The position numbers and the translations under genes are program-made. Below are positions 16,324-24,747 of a stretch of DNA of 64,000 nt, piece by piece. The stretch is from Lusitaniella coriacea LEGE 07157 (GTDB taxonomy: Bacteria > Cyanobacteriota > Cyanobacteriia > Cyanobacteriales > Spirulinaceae): assembly GCF_015207425.1 (NCBI RefSeq), contig NZ_JADEWZ010000021.1, forward strand, positions 1-64,000, read 5' to 3'. Positions within the stretch are counted from its first letter, which is position 1. The number at the start of each line of letters is the position of its first letter. The notes beneath the pieces were generated by a model that worked only from the letters and a program-made list of their open reading frames with translations, was not told where the DNA came from and did not search any database.

Positions 16324-17787
16324 CTAAAATTTTACGCGATCGCGCCCGCCTTCTTTTGCCTCCCGAACTTTATCGCTCGCACGCTGACACAATGCAATCA
16401 AATCCGCATCTTCTGGTAAGCGTTCGACAATCCCAATACTGGCGGTAATTTGGAATTTTCGCCCGTCGTAAGCTTCTATAATTTGTTCCTTGAGAGTTTG
16501 ACGAATTCTCTCCCCCACTCGAACGCCTTCTTTAAGACTGGTATTTGGCATCACAACGCAAAACTCCTCGCCGCCATAACGCGCAATCCAATCTGTTTCG
16601 CGCACGCATCCCCGAACGGCTTCGATTGCAATTTTAAGGGCGCGATCTCCCGTGGGAAAGCCGTAGGTTTTGTTAACCATACCAAAGTGGTCTAAATCCA
16701 GAAGCGACAGCGTTAGGGGTTTGTCCTGTTTGTAAAATTCTTCCAATTGACGCGACAGCAAGCGGTCGAAATAGCGGCGATTAAACACCTCCGTCAAGCC
16801 GTCGAGGTCTGCTTCTGTGCGATACTGTTTTGCTAGTCGGCGAGCATTGAGAACGAGCGCCTCAGTCATCCGTTCGGTTATCACTCGAATTTTGTTCTCA
16901 AATGCAGTAATTTGGATATCTTGACCGATAGCATCCGCACTCGCATCAAATTCTTCTGCTGTAACAGTTCGGTTGCGTCCGAGTTTTTTTGCAGCGTAGA
17001 GGCATCGGTCTGTTTTATCCACCAACTCCTCAAAGGTCAAATCTCCGTTGGTTGCAGCAATACCAAAGGATGCAGAGGTGTGAATGGGCGATTTTTCCGT
17101 ACAAAATGGGTGGGAGGCGATCTGAGTTCGGAGAAACTCGGCAAATGCCTTTCCTTGTGCTAAACTCCCCCGTAGCGCGATCGCGAACTGCTCGCCACCA
17201 TAACGCGCAACAATTTCTACACCCCTCGAATACTCTTGCAATAACTGTGCCAACTCTTGCAAAATTTCGTCACCCACCCTATGACCGTAACGATCATTTA
17301 TTGACTTAAATCGATCGATATTGAGAAAAATTAGGCAGAATGATTCTTCTAAAGGATTCGATCCTAACAATGCTTTCACATGATTATCTAAGGAACGACG
17401 ATTGGCAATTGAGGTGAGTGGATCTCTGTCAATTTTTTGATTCCCCAGACCGCAACAGCGCTTTAAGCGCCAACCGATTTGCTGTTGGATTGCATCTCGC
17501 CGACAGATATCGTCTTTAGCGTGCAACCATGCGAGTGCATCTGTTTCTTGCTCGATCGTATCGACAACCACTAATACGTTCGGGTAGCCAAGAGTTTCAT
17601 AAATGTTTCGGATCTCCTCTAGCCCCGCGAACGCCTCGATATCAAAGAGAATTAGATCGATCGCGCGATCGAAGATTGGGGTCGTCAATTGAAATACCTC
17701 AAAACCGCCAGGAAGATTTTTGGGCATCTCCATTGGACTGCACCAAGCAACCTGAATTGCCTTAAAAGGTTGATTTTGGTCGGTCAC
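16324..17787 (-). CDS. Tandem-GGDEF protein (diguanylate cyclase candidate) with receiver-like N-terminus
   Basis: This 487-residue cytosolic protein starts at GTG (17787), supported by AAGGAG six bases upstream. Residues 1-115 resemble a receiver-like fold (DLILFDIEAF, VLVVVDT). The first GGDEF domain (about 120-280, DRDPLTSIANRRSL) has ARYGGEQF in place of GGDEF or GGEEF, replacing a metal-binding Glu with Gln. The second (about 325-487, DLDGLTEVFNRRYF) has an intact ARYGGEEF and DLDHFGMVN. The second domain could make c-di-GMP, while the first is probably regulatory or GTP-binding. No EAL or PAS domain is present. It is divergent from the IS copy 2 region and upstream of hisB on the same strand. 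Confidence 0.88.
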   Translation of the reverse strand: MTDQNQPFKAIQVAWCSPMEMPKNLPGGFEVFQLTTPIFDRAIDLILFDIEAFAGLEEIRNIYETLGYPNVLVVVDTIEQETDALAWLHAKDDICRRDAIQQQIGWRLKRCCGLGNQKIDRDPLTSIANRRSLDNHVKALLGSNPLEESFCLIFLNIDRFKSINDRYGHRVGDEILQELAQLLQEYSRGVEIVARYGGEQFAIALRGSLAQGKAFAEFLRTQIASHPFCTEKSPIHTSASFGIAATNGDLTFEELVDKTDRCLYAAKKLGRNRTVTAEEFDASADAIGQDIQITAFENKIRVITERMTEALVLNARRLAKQYRTEADLDGLTEVFNRRYFDRLLSRQLEEFYKQDKPLTLSLLDLDHFGMVNKTYGFPTGDRALKIAIEAVRGCVRETDWIARYGGEEFCVVMPNTSLKEGVRVGERIRQTLKEQIIEAYDGRKFQITASIGIVERLPEDADLIALCQRASDKVREAKEGGRDRVKF

Positions 17788-17840
17788 GCGAACTCCTTAC
17801 TGCTATGACTCCATATTAGAGCTTGAATTCTTTTGACACT

Positions 17841-17861
17841 CCTCAGCCTAGAGGCGTGAGG
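17841..17861 (-). other. Right-end bulged hairpin of IS copy 2
   Basis: On the minus strand CCTCA-C-GCC, loop TCTA, then GGC-TGAGG. Bulge position, stem lengths and loop size match copy 1 while most paired bases differ, which is covariation supporting a functional hairpin. The tnpB reading frame runs into it (stop TAG at 17850-17848). Confidence 0.65.
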
Positions 17862-19098
17862 ATTCTTCCTTCATTGACCCGGCTTGTTTGGACAGGTTTT
17901 CACCAATCCAAATAGAGGCTAAGTCTCCAGAAGCTTTAGTTCCGGTATGCCCTACCGTACTTAAGGCTTTGTTCAGAATATTGATGGCTGCATTATGGTG
18001 AGACAGCGCGGTCTTGGGGGTTTCCCCCATGAGCGACTGCGAACCCGAAGGGTCGCGGTCTAGGGTGCATCCGCACTTGCACGTATGAGTACGAGTACTG
18101 AGCGACTTTTTGACCGTTGTTCCACAACTAGAGCAATTTTGGGAGGTATATGCCGGATTAACCGCAACGGTTACCTTACCGAATACCTTCCCATAACGCT
18201 CTAGCCATGTCCTGAACTGATACCAACCCACATCGTTAATCGATTTAGCCAGACAGTGATTTTTCACCAAATTCCGTACTCTCAAGTCTTCGTATGCCAC
18301 CAGATCGTTAGACTGGATAACGCACCGTGCCAGCTTTACGGCATGGTCTTTACGTTGCCTACTTATCTTGAGGTGCTGTCTACCAAGTCGATTGACGGCT
18401 TTTTTGCGGTTGGCAGAGCCTTTCTTTTTGCGAGAAACGCGACGTTGATGAAACCTTATGCGCTCCTCACCTAAGCGATAAAATCGGGGATTGGGGGCTG
18501 TTGAGCCGTTGGAATCGGTATAGAATTCCTTCAGTCCGACATCTAACCCAATTGCTCGTCCGCTTGGTCGGGTAGATTCAGTCCGTTCCACTCTCACGCA
18601 GAACTGAACATAGTACCCGTCTACACGGCGAACAATGCGAACGCGCTTAATCTCGTCAATGTCGTAGAAGTGGAGATCGTATCCTCCTTTCAACTTCAAT
18701 CGCCCGATTCCCTTCTTGTCGGTAAAAGTGATGTGCTTGCGCTCTTGGGAAAGTTTCCAGCCGCTCGCTTTATACTCGACGGAGCGCGCGTTTTTCTTGA
18801 ATTTCGGATAGCCCTTCCTTCCCGCCACCTTGAGCTTGCAATTGGCGTAGAATCGAGAGATCGCCGACCATGTACGCTCTGAGCTAGCTTGCCGAGCCTG
18901 GGAGTTTAACTCTTTAACAAAGGGAAACTCTTTTGCAAGGACAGTAGACAATTTACTGAGATCGTATTTATTGACCTTTTCGTTATCCATCCAATAGCGC
19001 AAACATTTATTGCGAATGAACTGCGCGGTGCGAATGGTTTCTTGAATCGCCTTTTCTTGGTGCTGATTAGGATAGGCTTTGAATTCTAGGACTATCAC
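17848..19098 (-). CDS. tnpB: TnpB RNA-guided nuclease with an 18-codon insertion
   Basis: This 416-residue TnpB aligns along its whole length with copy 1. Asp186 (IGLDVGL) and the Glu of VAYEDL are present, as is the zinc-ribbon CSSC...CKCG. The third RuvC motif is split. DRD (Asp349) is followed by PSGSQSLMGETPKTALSH before HNAAINIL, whereas copy 1 reads DRDENAARNIL directly. The extra 54 bases (17998-18051) are palindrome-rich and look like a reading-frame-invading repeat. The catalytic Asp remains, but its neighbouring Asn-Ala-Ala is displaced, so activity is doubtful. The C-terminus is longer than in copy 1 and overlaps the right-end hairpin. Confidence 0.9.
   Translation of the reverse strand: MIVLEFKAYPNQHQEKAIQETIRTAQFIRNKCLRYWMDNEKVNKYDLSKLSTVLAKEFPFVKELNSQARQASSERTWSAISRFYANCKLKVAGRKGYPKFKKNARSVEYKASGWKLSQERKHITFTDKKGIGRLKLKGGYDLHFYDIDEIKRVRIVRRVDGYYVQFCVRVERTESTRPSGRAIGLDVGLKEFYTDSNGSTAPNPRFYRLGEERIRFHQRRVSRKKKGSANRKKAVNRLGRQHLKISRQRKDHAVKLARCVIQSNDLVAYEDLRVRNLVKNHCLAKSINDVGWYQFRTWLERYGKVFGKVTVAVNPAYTSQNCSSCGTTVKKSLSTRTHTCKCGCTLDRDPSGSQSLMGETPKTALSHHNAAINILNKALSTVGHTGTKASGDLASIWIGENLSKQAGSMKEESSRL
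17998..18051. repeat. Palindromic repeat inserted in frame in tnpB copy 2
   Basis: The 54-base segment contains the stem-loop TGGGGG-TTT-CCCCCA and a CCCGAAGGG-like arm at its edge. It is absent from copy 1 at the homologous place. Its translation (SGSQSLMGETPKTAL) resembles an insert I recall from other cyanobacterial proteins. Confidence 0.6.
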
Positions 19099-19283
19099 GA
19101 TTATCGACCTCTTATCGCTATATCTTATACTACCGAATCTGGCGATAGTTTTTCGGAAAGGTTCCGCATACCTCGACCTCAGAAGTTTATGCCGGACGCT
19201 TGGCTTGCTATCGGAGCAATCGCGTAAGACGGGGGAGGCTTTAGACCCATTACTTTCGGTAACGCTTTCTTTGTGAAATCAGA

Positions 19284-19296
19284 CTAAACGGTTTAG
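19284..19296. promoter_or_regulatory. Possible TetR-type operator upstream of the HlyD-type gene
   Basis: CTAAAC-G-GTTTAG is a perfect 6-bp inverted repeat followed by a further TTTAGTTTA. It sits about 70 bases before the HlyD ATG, beside TATA-rich promoter-like sequence. TetR-family repressors commonly control such transporters and bind similar AAAC/GTTT palindromes. No TetR gene is in the window, and the IS copy 2 left end lies only 22 bases further upstream. Confidence 0.4.
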
Positions 19297-19365
19297 TTTA
19301 GTTTAAAATATAGTTATAAATAAAGACTGTAATTAACACTATTTTTAAGAATAAAGAGGGCTATT

Positions 19366-20628
19366 ATGACTCAAACCAGCTTAAATCAACCAAAATCGCC
19401 AGAAAAAGAAGCGATCGCGCGACCCAAGCGAAAAATATCGCCCAAACTCCTCATTCCAGTTGGGGTGTTGATTGCCGGGATTGCAGGGGCAAGCTGGTAT
19501 TTCCTCTCTCCCTCCCCAGAGGAACCGTTAGCGGTGAGCGGTCGCATTGAAGGCTACGAAACCTTGATTGGCGCTAAAGTTGCGGGTCGCGTTGAATCGG
19601 TTGTTCCGCGCGAGGGGGATGTGGTGAAAGCGGGAGAAACGATCGCGCGAATGGATGACGACGAGCTACAAGCGCAGCTACGAGGGGCAAAAGCACGCCT
19701 AATTGCCGCCGAGCAACAGTCAGAACAAGCGCGTTTGCAAATAAACGTTTTGGAAAGCCAAATTCAAGAAATGCAGCTCAATCGGCAGCAAGCTCAAGGA
19801 GATGCCCAAGGAAGAGTGGGTCAAGCAGAAGCGGCAATTGCGGCAAACATTGCCCAACTCAAAGCAACAGAAGCCCAGAGAGAACAAGCCCAAGCCGAGT
19901 TAAGATTAGCAAAAGCCGATCGCGATCGCTTTTCTCAACTGGTGGCTCAAGGAGCAGTTCCCCAACAGCGATTCGACCAAGCCCAAACCGCATTTGAAAC
20001 CACCAGCGCCAACGTCCAAGCCAGACAAGCGGCGGTCGAGTCTGCCCGAAAACAAGTGAACGTAGCGAGAAGTCAACTCACCCAAGCCCAAACCAGCGAA
20101 CTCAACCCCGATATTCGCAATACGCAACTGCAAAGTTTGCGAACCCAACTCGCCCAATCGCGTCTCAAACTCGCAGCCACCCAAGCGGACGTAACCAGTG
20201 TAAAAGCACAGCAGCAGGAAATTCAAAGCCGTATTAACGATCTCAATATTATCAGTCCCATCGATGGGGTCGTGGTGACGCGCAGTGTAGAACCCGGTGC
20301 GGTAGTGACGACGGGAAAAACATTACTGACGGTGATTAATCCCGATGAAGTGTATTTGCGCGGCTTTATTCCCGAAGGCAAAATTGGCGAGGTTCGCATA
20401 GGACAAGATGCGAGAGTGTTTCTCGATTCTGCACCCGATCGCGCGTTAGATGCTAAAGTGAGCGCGATCGATACCCAAGCCTCGTTTACCCCCGAAAATA
20501 TTTACTTCAAAGAAGATCGCGTCCAACAAGTGTTTGGGGTCAAAATAAGCCTCGAAAGCCCGGAGGGTTACGCCAAACCTGGAATGCCTGCGGATGCGGA
20601 AATCGTGACGGAATTGGCAAATCGATGA
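19366..20628 (+). CDS. HlyD/YbhG-type membrane-fusion protein
   Basis: This 420-residue protein has a cytoplasmic lead, one membrane anchor (about residues 28-48, LLIPVGVLIAGIAGASWYFL) and a biotinyl-lipoyl-like half (SGRIEGYETLIGAKVAGRV). A long alpha-helical hairpin follows (about 95-285, glutamine- and alanine-rich), then the second lipoyl half and a beta-barrel (LNIISPIDGVVVTRSVEPG). Such proteins link an inner-membrane ABC or MFS pump to an outer-membrane channel. The ABC ATPase and permease genes that usually follow are missing: the next genes are a toxin-antitoxin-like pair. The partner pump must be encoded elsewhere. Confidence 0.88.
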   Translation: MTQTSLNQPKSPEKEAIARPKRKISPKLLIPVGVLIAGIAGASWYFLSPSPEEPLAVSGRIEGYETLIGAKVAGRVESVVPREGDVVKAGETIARMDDDELQAQLRGAKARLIAAEQQSEQARLQINVLESQIQEMQLNRQQAQGDAQGRVGQAEAAIAANIAQLKATEAQREQAQAELRLAKADRDRFSQLVAQGAVPQQRFDQAQTAFETTSANVQARQAAVESARKQVNVARSQLTQAQTSELNPDIRNTQLQSLRTQLAQSRLKLAATQADVTSVKAQQQEIQSRINDLNIISPIDGVVVTRSVEPGAVVTTGKTLLTVINPDEVYLRGFIPEGKIGEVRIGQDARVFLDSAPDRALDAKVSAIDTQASFTPENIYFKEDRVQQVFGVKISLESPEGYAKPGMPADAEIVTELANR

Positions 20629-20632
20629 AGAA

Positions 20633-20685
20633 GGGGCGCAAAACGCTCCCCCAGGGGTTATTTCGCAAGCATTGCCGAATTGCTC
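20633..20685. repeat. Left copy of the duplicated clpB 3' end
   Basis: GGGGCGCAA, a hairpin, then TTATTTCGCAAGCATT (20658-20673) repeat the DNA at 21301-21354, where the same 16-mer starts with the clpB stop codon. On the minus strand this left copy would read SNSAMLAK-stop, like the true ClpB end SELEMLAK-stop. The two copies flank the DUF433/DUF5615 pair. The hairpin may also terminate the HlyD transcript. Confidence 0.6.
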
Positions 20686-20724
20686 GATAAGATGGAGACA
20701 ATCAACGTCATTTGCAGCAACCTT

Positions 20725-20958
20725 ATGGATTCAACAATCGACTTGCTAGCTCGTATTACCCAAACCCCTGGGCAATGTGGTGGTCGTCCCTGTATTCGAG
20801 GGATGCGAATTCGAGTCACCGATATTTTAGAAATGCTAGCTGAAAATGTCAGTTTTACTGAAATTTTAGAAGACTTCCCTGACTTAGAATTGGCAGATAT
20901 TCAAGCTTGTCTGCTCTTCGCAGCACGACGTACTCATTTTCCTAGACTGATAGCATGA
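20725..20958 (+). CDS. DUF433 antitoxin-like protein
   Basis: From the ATG at 20725 this is a 77-residue DUF433 protein with TQTPGQCGGRPCIRGMRIRVTDIL (a winged/helix-turn-helix-like core), a LAENVSFTEILEDFPDLELADI helix and the C-terminal CLLFAARR. DUF433 proteins are typically encoded directly upstream of PIN-like DUF5615 proteins and are regarded as antitoxins or DNA-binding regulators. The stop overlaps the next start (ATGA), which supports coupled translation. In-frame ATGs at 20680 and 20692 are less likely because they fall in the flanking repeat or lack family similarity. Confidence 0.85.
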   Translation: MDSTIDLLARITQTPGQCGGRPCIRGMRIRVTDILEMLAENVSFTEILEDFPDLELADIQACLLFAARRTHFPRLIA

Positions 20959-21296
20959 AGATTTGGGTTGATGCTCAATTGCCTCCTACCCTGGCAAATT
21001 GGCTGTCAGCTACCTTTGCTCTAGAAGCTTCTGCATTGCGAGATTTTGCACTTCGGGATGCTCAAGATATAGAAATTTTTGAAGCAGCACGAGCTGAAAA
21101 TGCTGTAATTATGACAAAAGACAGTGATTTTATCGACTTAGTGTGTCGATTAGGATCGCCGCCACAGATTTTATGGCTAACCTGCGGCAATGTGACAAAC
21201 CGCAACTTGCGGCGATTATTGACCGCAACCTTACCTGATGCACTAGAGCAATTGCAGCAGGGAGAAATGATTGTGGAAATCAGTAATATTGAATGA
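20955..21296 (+). CDS. DUF5615 PIN-like toxin candidate
   Basis: This 113-residue protein begins MKIWVDAQLPPTLANWL, with the first PIN acidic residue at Asp6. ALRDAQDIEIFEAARAENAVIMTKDSDF carries the second acidic cluster (TKDSDF), followed by GSPPQILWLTCGN. This is the DUF5615 (Mut7-C-like PIN) pattern, expected to be an RNase. It overlaps the DUF433 gene by four bases and forms a presumed type II toxin-antitoxin pair. The pair lies between two copies of the clpB 3' end. Confidence 0.87.
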   Translation: MKIWVDAQLPPTLANWLSATFALEASALRDFALRDAQDIEIFEAARAENAVIMTKDSDFIDLVCRLGSPPQILWLTCGNVTNRNLRRLLTATLPDALEQLQQGEMIVEISNIE

Positions 21297-21300
21297 ATGA

Positions 21301-21354
21301 GGGGCGCAATTTGCGCCCCCGGAAGTTTATTTCGCAAGCATTTCCAACTCGCTG
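21301..21354. repeat. Right copy of the duplicated segment: clpB 3' end and terminator hairpin
   Basis: The hairpin GGGGCGCAA/TTGCGCCCC (21301-21319) lies between the convergent DUF5615 and clpB stops and probably terminates one or both. The next bases are the last codons of clpB. The block is about three-quarters identical by eye to 20633-20685. Confidence 0.65.
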
Positions 21355-23951
21355 GGCAAACGCTTAAAGGTTAAGCGTTCTGATTCGACATCCACAAAGA
21401 TGGTATCGCCGCCTTTAAATTCCCCGCGTAAAATAGCTTTCGCGATCGCGGTTTCAAGATAGCGTTGCACCGCACGCTTGAGAGGACGCGCCCCATAGCT
21501 GGGATTGTAGCCGATGTCTACAAGGTAATCGAGGGCGAGATCCGAGAGTTTGAGAGACATTTTTTGCTCTGCCAAACGCTTTTGGAGATGTTGCACTTGC
21601 AGCGCCACAATTTGCCGCAACTGTTCTTTCACCAAACTGTGGAAGATGATAATTTCATCAATGCGATTGAGGAATTCCGGGCGGAAACTCGCTTGCATCG
21701 CTTCCATGACGCGGGATTGCATTTCGCTGTAACGTTCCTCATCCCCCGCCACATCCAAAATATATTGGGAACCAATGTTACTGGTCATGATGATGATGGT
21801 ATTTTTGAAATCCACCCGATGACCTTGGGAATCCGTTAAGCGTCCGTCGTCGAGAATTTGCAGCAGGATGTTGAACACGTCGGCGTGGGCTTTTTCAATC
21901 TCGTCGAAGAGAATCACAGAGTAGGGACGGCGGCGCACAGCTTCGGTGAGTTGTCCTCCCTGTTCGTACCCCACGTATCCAGGAGGCGCGCCCACCAAGC
22001 GGGAAACCGCGTGTTTCTCCATGTACTCAGACATATCGATCCGTACCATCGCCTCTTCGGTATCGAAAAGATTGGCGGCGAGGGCTTTGGCAAGTTCCGT
22101 TTTTCCCACCCCCGTGGGCCCTAGGAAAATGAAGCTGGCAATGGGACGCTGGGGATCGGCAAGTCCGGCGCGCGATCGTTGGATGGCATCGGCAACAGCG
22201 GTTACGGCTTCTTCCTGTCCGATGACGCGCTGATGCAATTCCTCTTCAAGATGCAGGAGTTTTTCTTTTTCAGACTCCACCAATTTACTCAGGGGAATTC
22301 CCGTCCATTTGGAGATAATTTCTGCAATATCCGCTTCTAGAACCTCTTCCCGCAAGAGGGATGTGCCGGAGGTTTGAATATTTTCCAGTTGGCTTTCTGC
22401 ATCCTTGCGTTGACGTTGGAGGTCGGTTAGTTTGCCGTAACGCAGTTCGGCAGCGAGGTTGAGGTTGTAATCCCGTTCGGCTTGTTGGATTTCGAGGTTG
22501 GTGCGATCCACTTCTTCCGCGATCGCGCGAATTTGGTCGATCACCTCTTTTTCCGACTGCCATTGGGCATTTAAGCGGGATTGTTCTTCCTTTAAATTGG
22601 CGAGTTCCTTCTCCAACTTTTCCAACCGTTCCAGCGACACCTCATCATTCTCTTTTTGCAGAGATAGGCGTTCCATCTCCAACTGCAACACCTTGCGATC
22701 GATCTCGTCGAGTTCTTCCGGTTTGGAGGTGATCTCCATTTTTAACTTCGCGGCAGACTCGTCTACAAGGTCAATGGCTTTGTCGGGAAGAAAACGGTCG
22801 CTAATATAACGATCCGAAAGCATTGCCGCTGCAACCAAAGCAGTATCGGAGATTTTAACTCCGTGGTGGACTTCGTAGCGCTCTTTCAACCCGCGCAAAA
22901 TGGAAATCGTATCCACCACATTGGGTTCGTTCACCAAAACTGCTTGGAAACGCCGTTCCAATGCCGCATCCTTCTCAATATACTGGCGATACTCATCCAG
23001 GGTCGTTGCACCGATACAGCGCAGTTCTCCCCGCGCCAGCATGGGTTTGAGGAGGTTCCCCGCATCCATCGCTCCTTGGGTTGCACCCGCACCGACAACC
23101 GTGTGAATTTCGTCGATAAACAGGATAATTTGACCGCCAGATTCGGTGACTTCCTTGAGAACTGCTTTCAGGCGTTCCTCAAATTCCCCGCGATATTTTG
23201 CCCCGGCGATTAACGCACCCATATCCAACGCAATCACTTTGCGATCGCGCAGAGATTCTGGAATATCGCGACTGACAATCCGTTGTGCCAATCCTTCCAC
23301 AATCGCCGTTTTCCCCACCCCCGGTTCCCCAATCAGGACGGGATTATTCTTCGTTCTCCGGGAGAGAATTTGAATCGTGCGGCGAATTTCGTCATCTCGA
23401 CCGATCACGGGATCGAGTTTGCCCTCCCGCGCCATGTCCGTCAAGTCGCGACCGTACTTTTCTAAGGATTCATACTTACCTTCGGGATTTTGATCTGTCA
23501 CTTTATGGGTTCCTCGAATTTCTTGAATGCTTTCTCGCAGTTTGGTTTCATCCAAACCGAATTCCTTAAACAGGGGTTTGCCAAATCGATCGTCCTTCGC
23601 ATATGCCAGAACCAGGTGTTCGATGGAGATAAAATCGTCCTCAAAATCCTTGCGATAATTCTCCGCGCGATCGAGCAGCGTATCCAAACTCCGCCCTAAA
23701 TATACCGAGTCACTCAGTTGAGAGAGTTTGGGCTGGCGATTGATAAATTCCTCGGTTTTGTCCCGCAGGCGTTGCAGGTTGACCTCAGCCTTATTGAAAA
23801 TACTGGCAGCGAGTCCCTGTTCTTCAACCAGAGACTTCATCAAGTGTTCGCTTTCGATTTGCTGGTGTTTGTACTGTTTGGCAATATCGGGAGTGCGAAC
23901 AATCGCAGCCCAGGCTTTTTCTGTAAATTGATTGGGATTGGTTGGTTGCAT
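21327..23951 (-). CDS. clpB: ClpB disaggregase
   Basis: This 874-residue AAA+ chaperone threads aggregated proteins through its hexamer together with DnaK. It has the N-domain (FTEKAWAAI, about 1-150), NBD1 with Walker [14 protein letters not shown] (about 207) and Walker [10 protein letters not shown], the coiled-coil M-domain (about 410-530, [16 protein letters not shown]), NBD2 with Walker [15 protein letters not shown] (about 605) and Walker [12 protein letters not shown], and the C-terminal domain ([17 protein letters not shown]). No ClpP-binding loop is present. A second paralogue is at 40634-43288. In other cyanobacteria one paralogue is heat-induced and one is essential; which is which here is not clear. 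No CIRCE element was seen upstream. Confidence 0.97.
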   Translation of the reverse strand: MQPTNPNQFTEKAWAAIVRTPDIAKQYKHQQIESEHLMKSLVEEQGLAASIFNKAEVNLQRLRDKTEEFINRQPKLSQLSDSVYLGRSLDTLLDRAENYRKDFEDDFISIEHLVLAYAKDDRFGKPLFKEFGLDETKLRESIQEIRGTHKVTDQNPEGKYESLEKYGRDLTDMAREGKLDPVIGRDDEIRRTIQILSRRTKNNPVLIGEPGVGKTAIVEGLAQRIVSRDIPESLRDRKVIALDMGALIAGAKYRGEFEERLKAVLKEVTESGGQIILFIDEIHTVVGAGATQGAMDAGNLLKPMLARGELRCIGATTLDEYRQYIEKDAALERRFQAVLVNEPNVVDTISILRGLKERYEVHHGVKISDTALVAAAMLSDRYISDRFLPDKAIDLVDESAAKLKMEITSKPEELDEIDRKVLQLEMERLSLQKENDEVSLERLEKLEKELANLKEEQSRLNAQWQSEKEVIDQIRAIAEEVDRTNLEIQQAERDYNLNLAAELRYGKLTDLQRQRKDAESQLENIQTSGTSLLREEVLEADIAEIISKWTGIPLSKLVESEKEKLLHLEEELHQRVIGQEEAVTAVADAIQRSRAGLADPQRPIASFIFLGPTGVGKTELAKALAANLFDTEEAMVRIDMSEYMEKHAVSRLVGAPPGYVGYEQGGQLTEAVRRRPYSVILFDEIEKAHADVFNILLQILDDGRLTDSQGHRVDFKNTIIIMTSNIGSQYILDVAGDEERYSEMQSRVMEAMQASFRPEFLNRIDEIIIFHSLVKEQLRQIVALQVQHLQKRLAEQKMSLKLSDLALDYLVDIGYNPSYGARPLKRAVQRYLETAIAKAILRGEFKGGDTIFVDVESERLTFKRLPSELEMLAK

Positions 23952-24160
23952 GGTTATCTGTATAAATTATCCATAATTGACTCACGGCAATCCAAACTGC
24001 TAGGACGCTCCAGCAATTGAATGACCTTGATGTTATTTTAATTTGAGGCGGCTTTACAGTTCTGCTGGAAAACCCTACCTCTTAGGGTTGGATTTCTCGC
24101 TATTTCAGCTTTCAGTAAAGGATCGCTCTACAATGAAAAGTAGCTATCTCTACATGGGGT

Positions 24161-24652
24161 TTGATGATGGTCACTCTCCAACTTCAGCAACTACACGTTC
24201 CTCCCGGTCAGCGATTGTTAGTTCGCGATGTTGATTGGTCGGAATTCGAGCAAATCTTGGCAGAACTCGGCGAAAAACGCGCTGCTCGAATTGCCTACAG
24301 CCAGCACGTCTTAGAAATCAGGATGCCACTTCCCAAACACGAGCGAGAAAAATCTCTCATTGGCGATGTCGTCAAAATTGTACTTGAAGAATTAGAAATC
24401 GACTGCGAATGTTTTGGGTTGGACAACCTTTAAACGTCAGGAAATGGGTTATGGCATCGAACCCGATGAATGCTTTTATCTCGAAAATCATCAGGTCATG
24501 GTGGGGAAGGAGCGCATCGATTTATCCATAGATCCACCGCCAGACCTTGCCATTGGAATGGGTGACAGAGGTTCTCGAACAAAGTATCGCCATTGGGAGA
24601 AGCCCAGCTTTACGAGCCTTTCGCAAGACAATTCGCGCCCTCATATGAAATC
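24161..24652 (+). pseudogene. Decayed Uma2-family gene
   Basis: The first frame (24161-24433) encodes a Uma2 N-terminus (LHVPPGQRLLVRDVDWSEFE). The protein continues in another frame from about 24420 (TTFKRQEMGYGIEPDECFY, then KERIDLSIDPPPDLAI). The usual catalytic middle is then missing, and a third frame gives the family tail (LPLEWVTEVLEQSIAIGRSP, then ALRAFRKTIRALI) up to 24652. So there is at least one frameshift plus an internal deletion. It is divergent from clpB and runs toward the DUF29 gene. Confidence 0.8.
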
Positions 24653-24674
24653 TGGTTGAATGCCCTTAGTGAAG
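24643..24674 (+). repeat. Dispersed repeat R5, copy 2
   Basis: ATATGAAATCTGGTTGAATG followed by CCCTTAGTGAAG matches the copies at 5151-5179 (minus strand) and 63657-63687. It overlaps the end of the Uma2 pseudogene. Confidence 0.5.
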
Positions 24675-24747
24675 AGTGACACGGGAAACACGGGGACGCG
24701 GGAGAAGCAAGAAGAGGTTTTGTCTATGCACATCGCCTCAAACTCGA

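Larger units (their letters stand above)
17833..19258 (-). mobile_element. IS605-group TnpB-only element, copy 2
   Basis: On the minus strand the element follows a TTAC (complement of 19259-19262), begins with sequence aligned to the copy 1 left end (TAAAGCCTCCCCC) and ends at GTGTCAA (17833). It has the same right-end hairpin architecture as copy 1 and no TnpA gene. Unlike copy 1, there is no MITE in its leader. It lies between the GGDEF gene and the promoter region of the HlyD-type gene. Confidence 0.8.
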
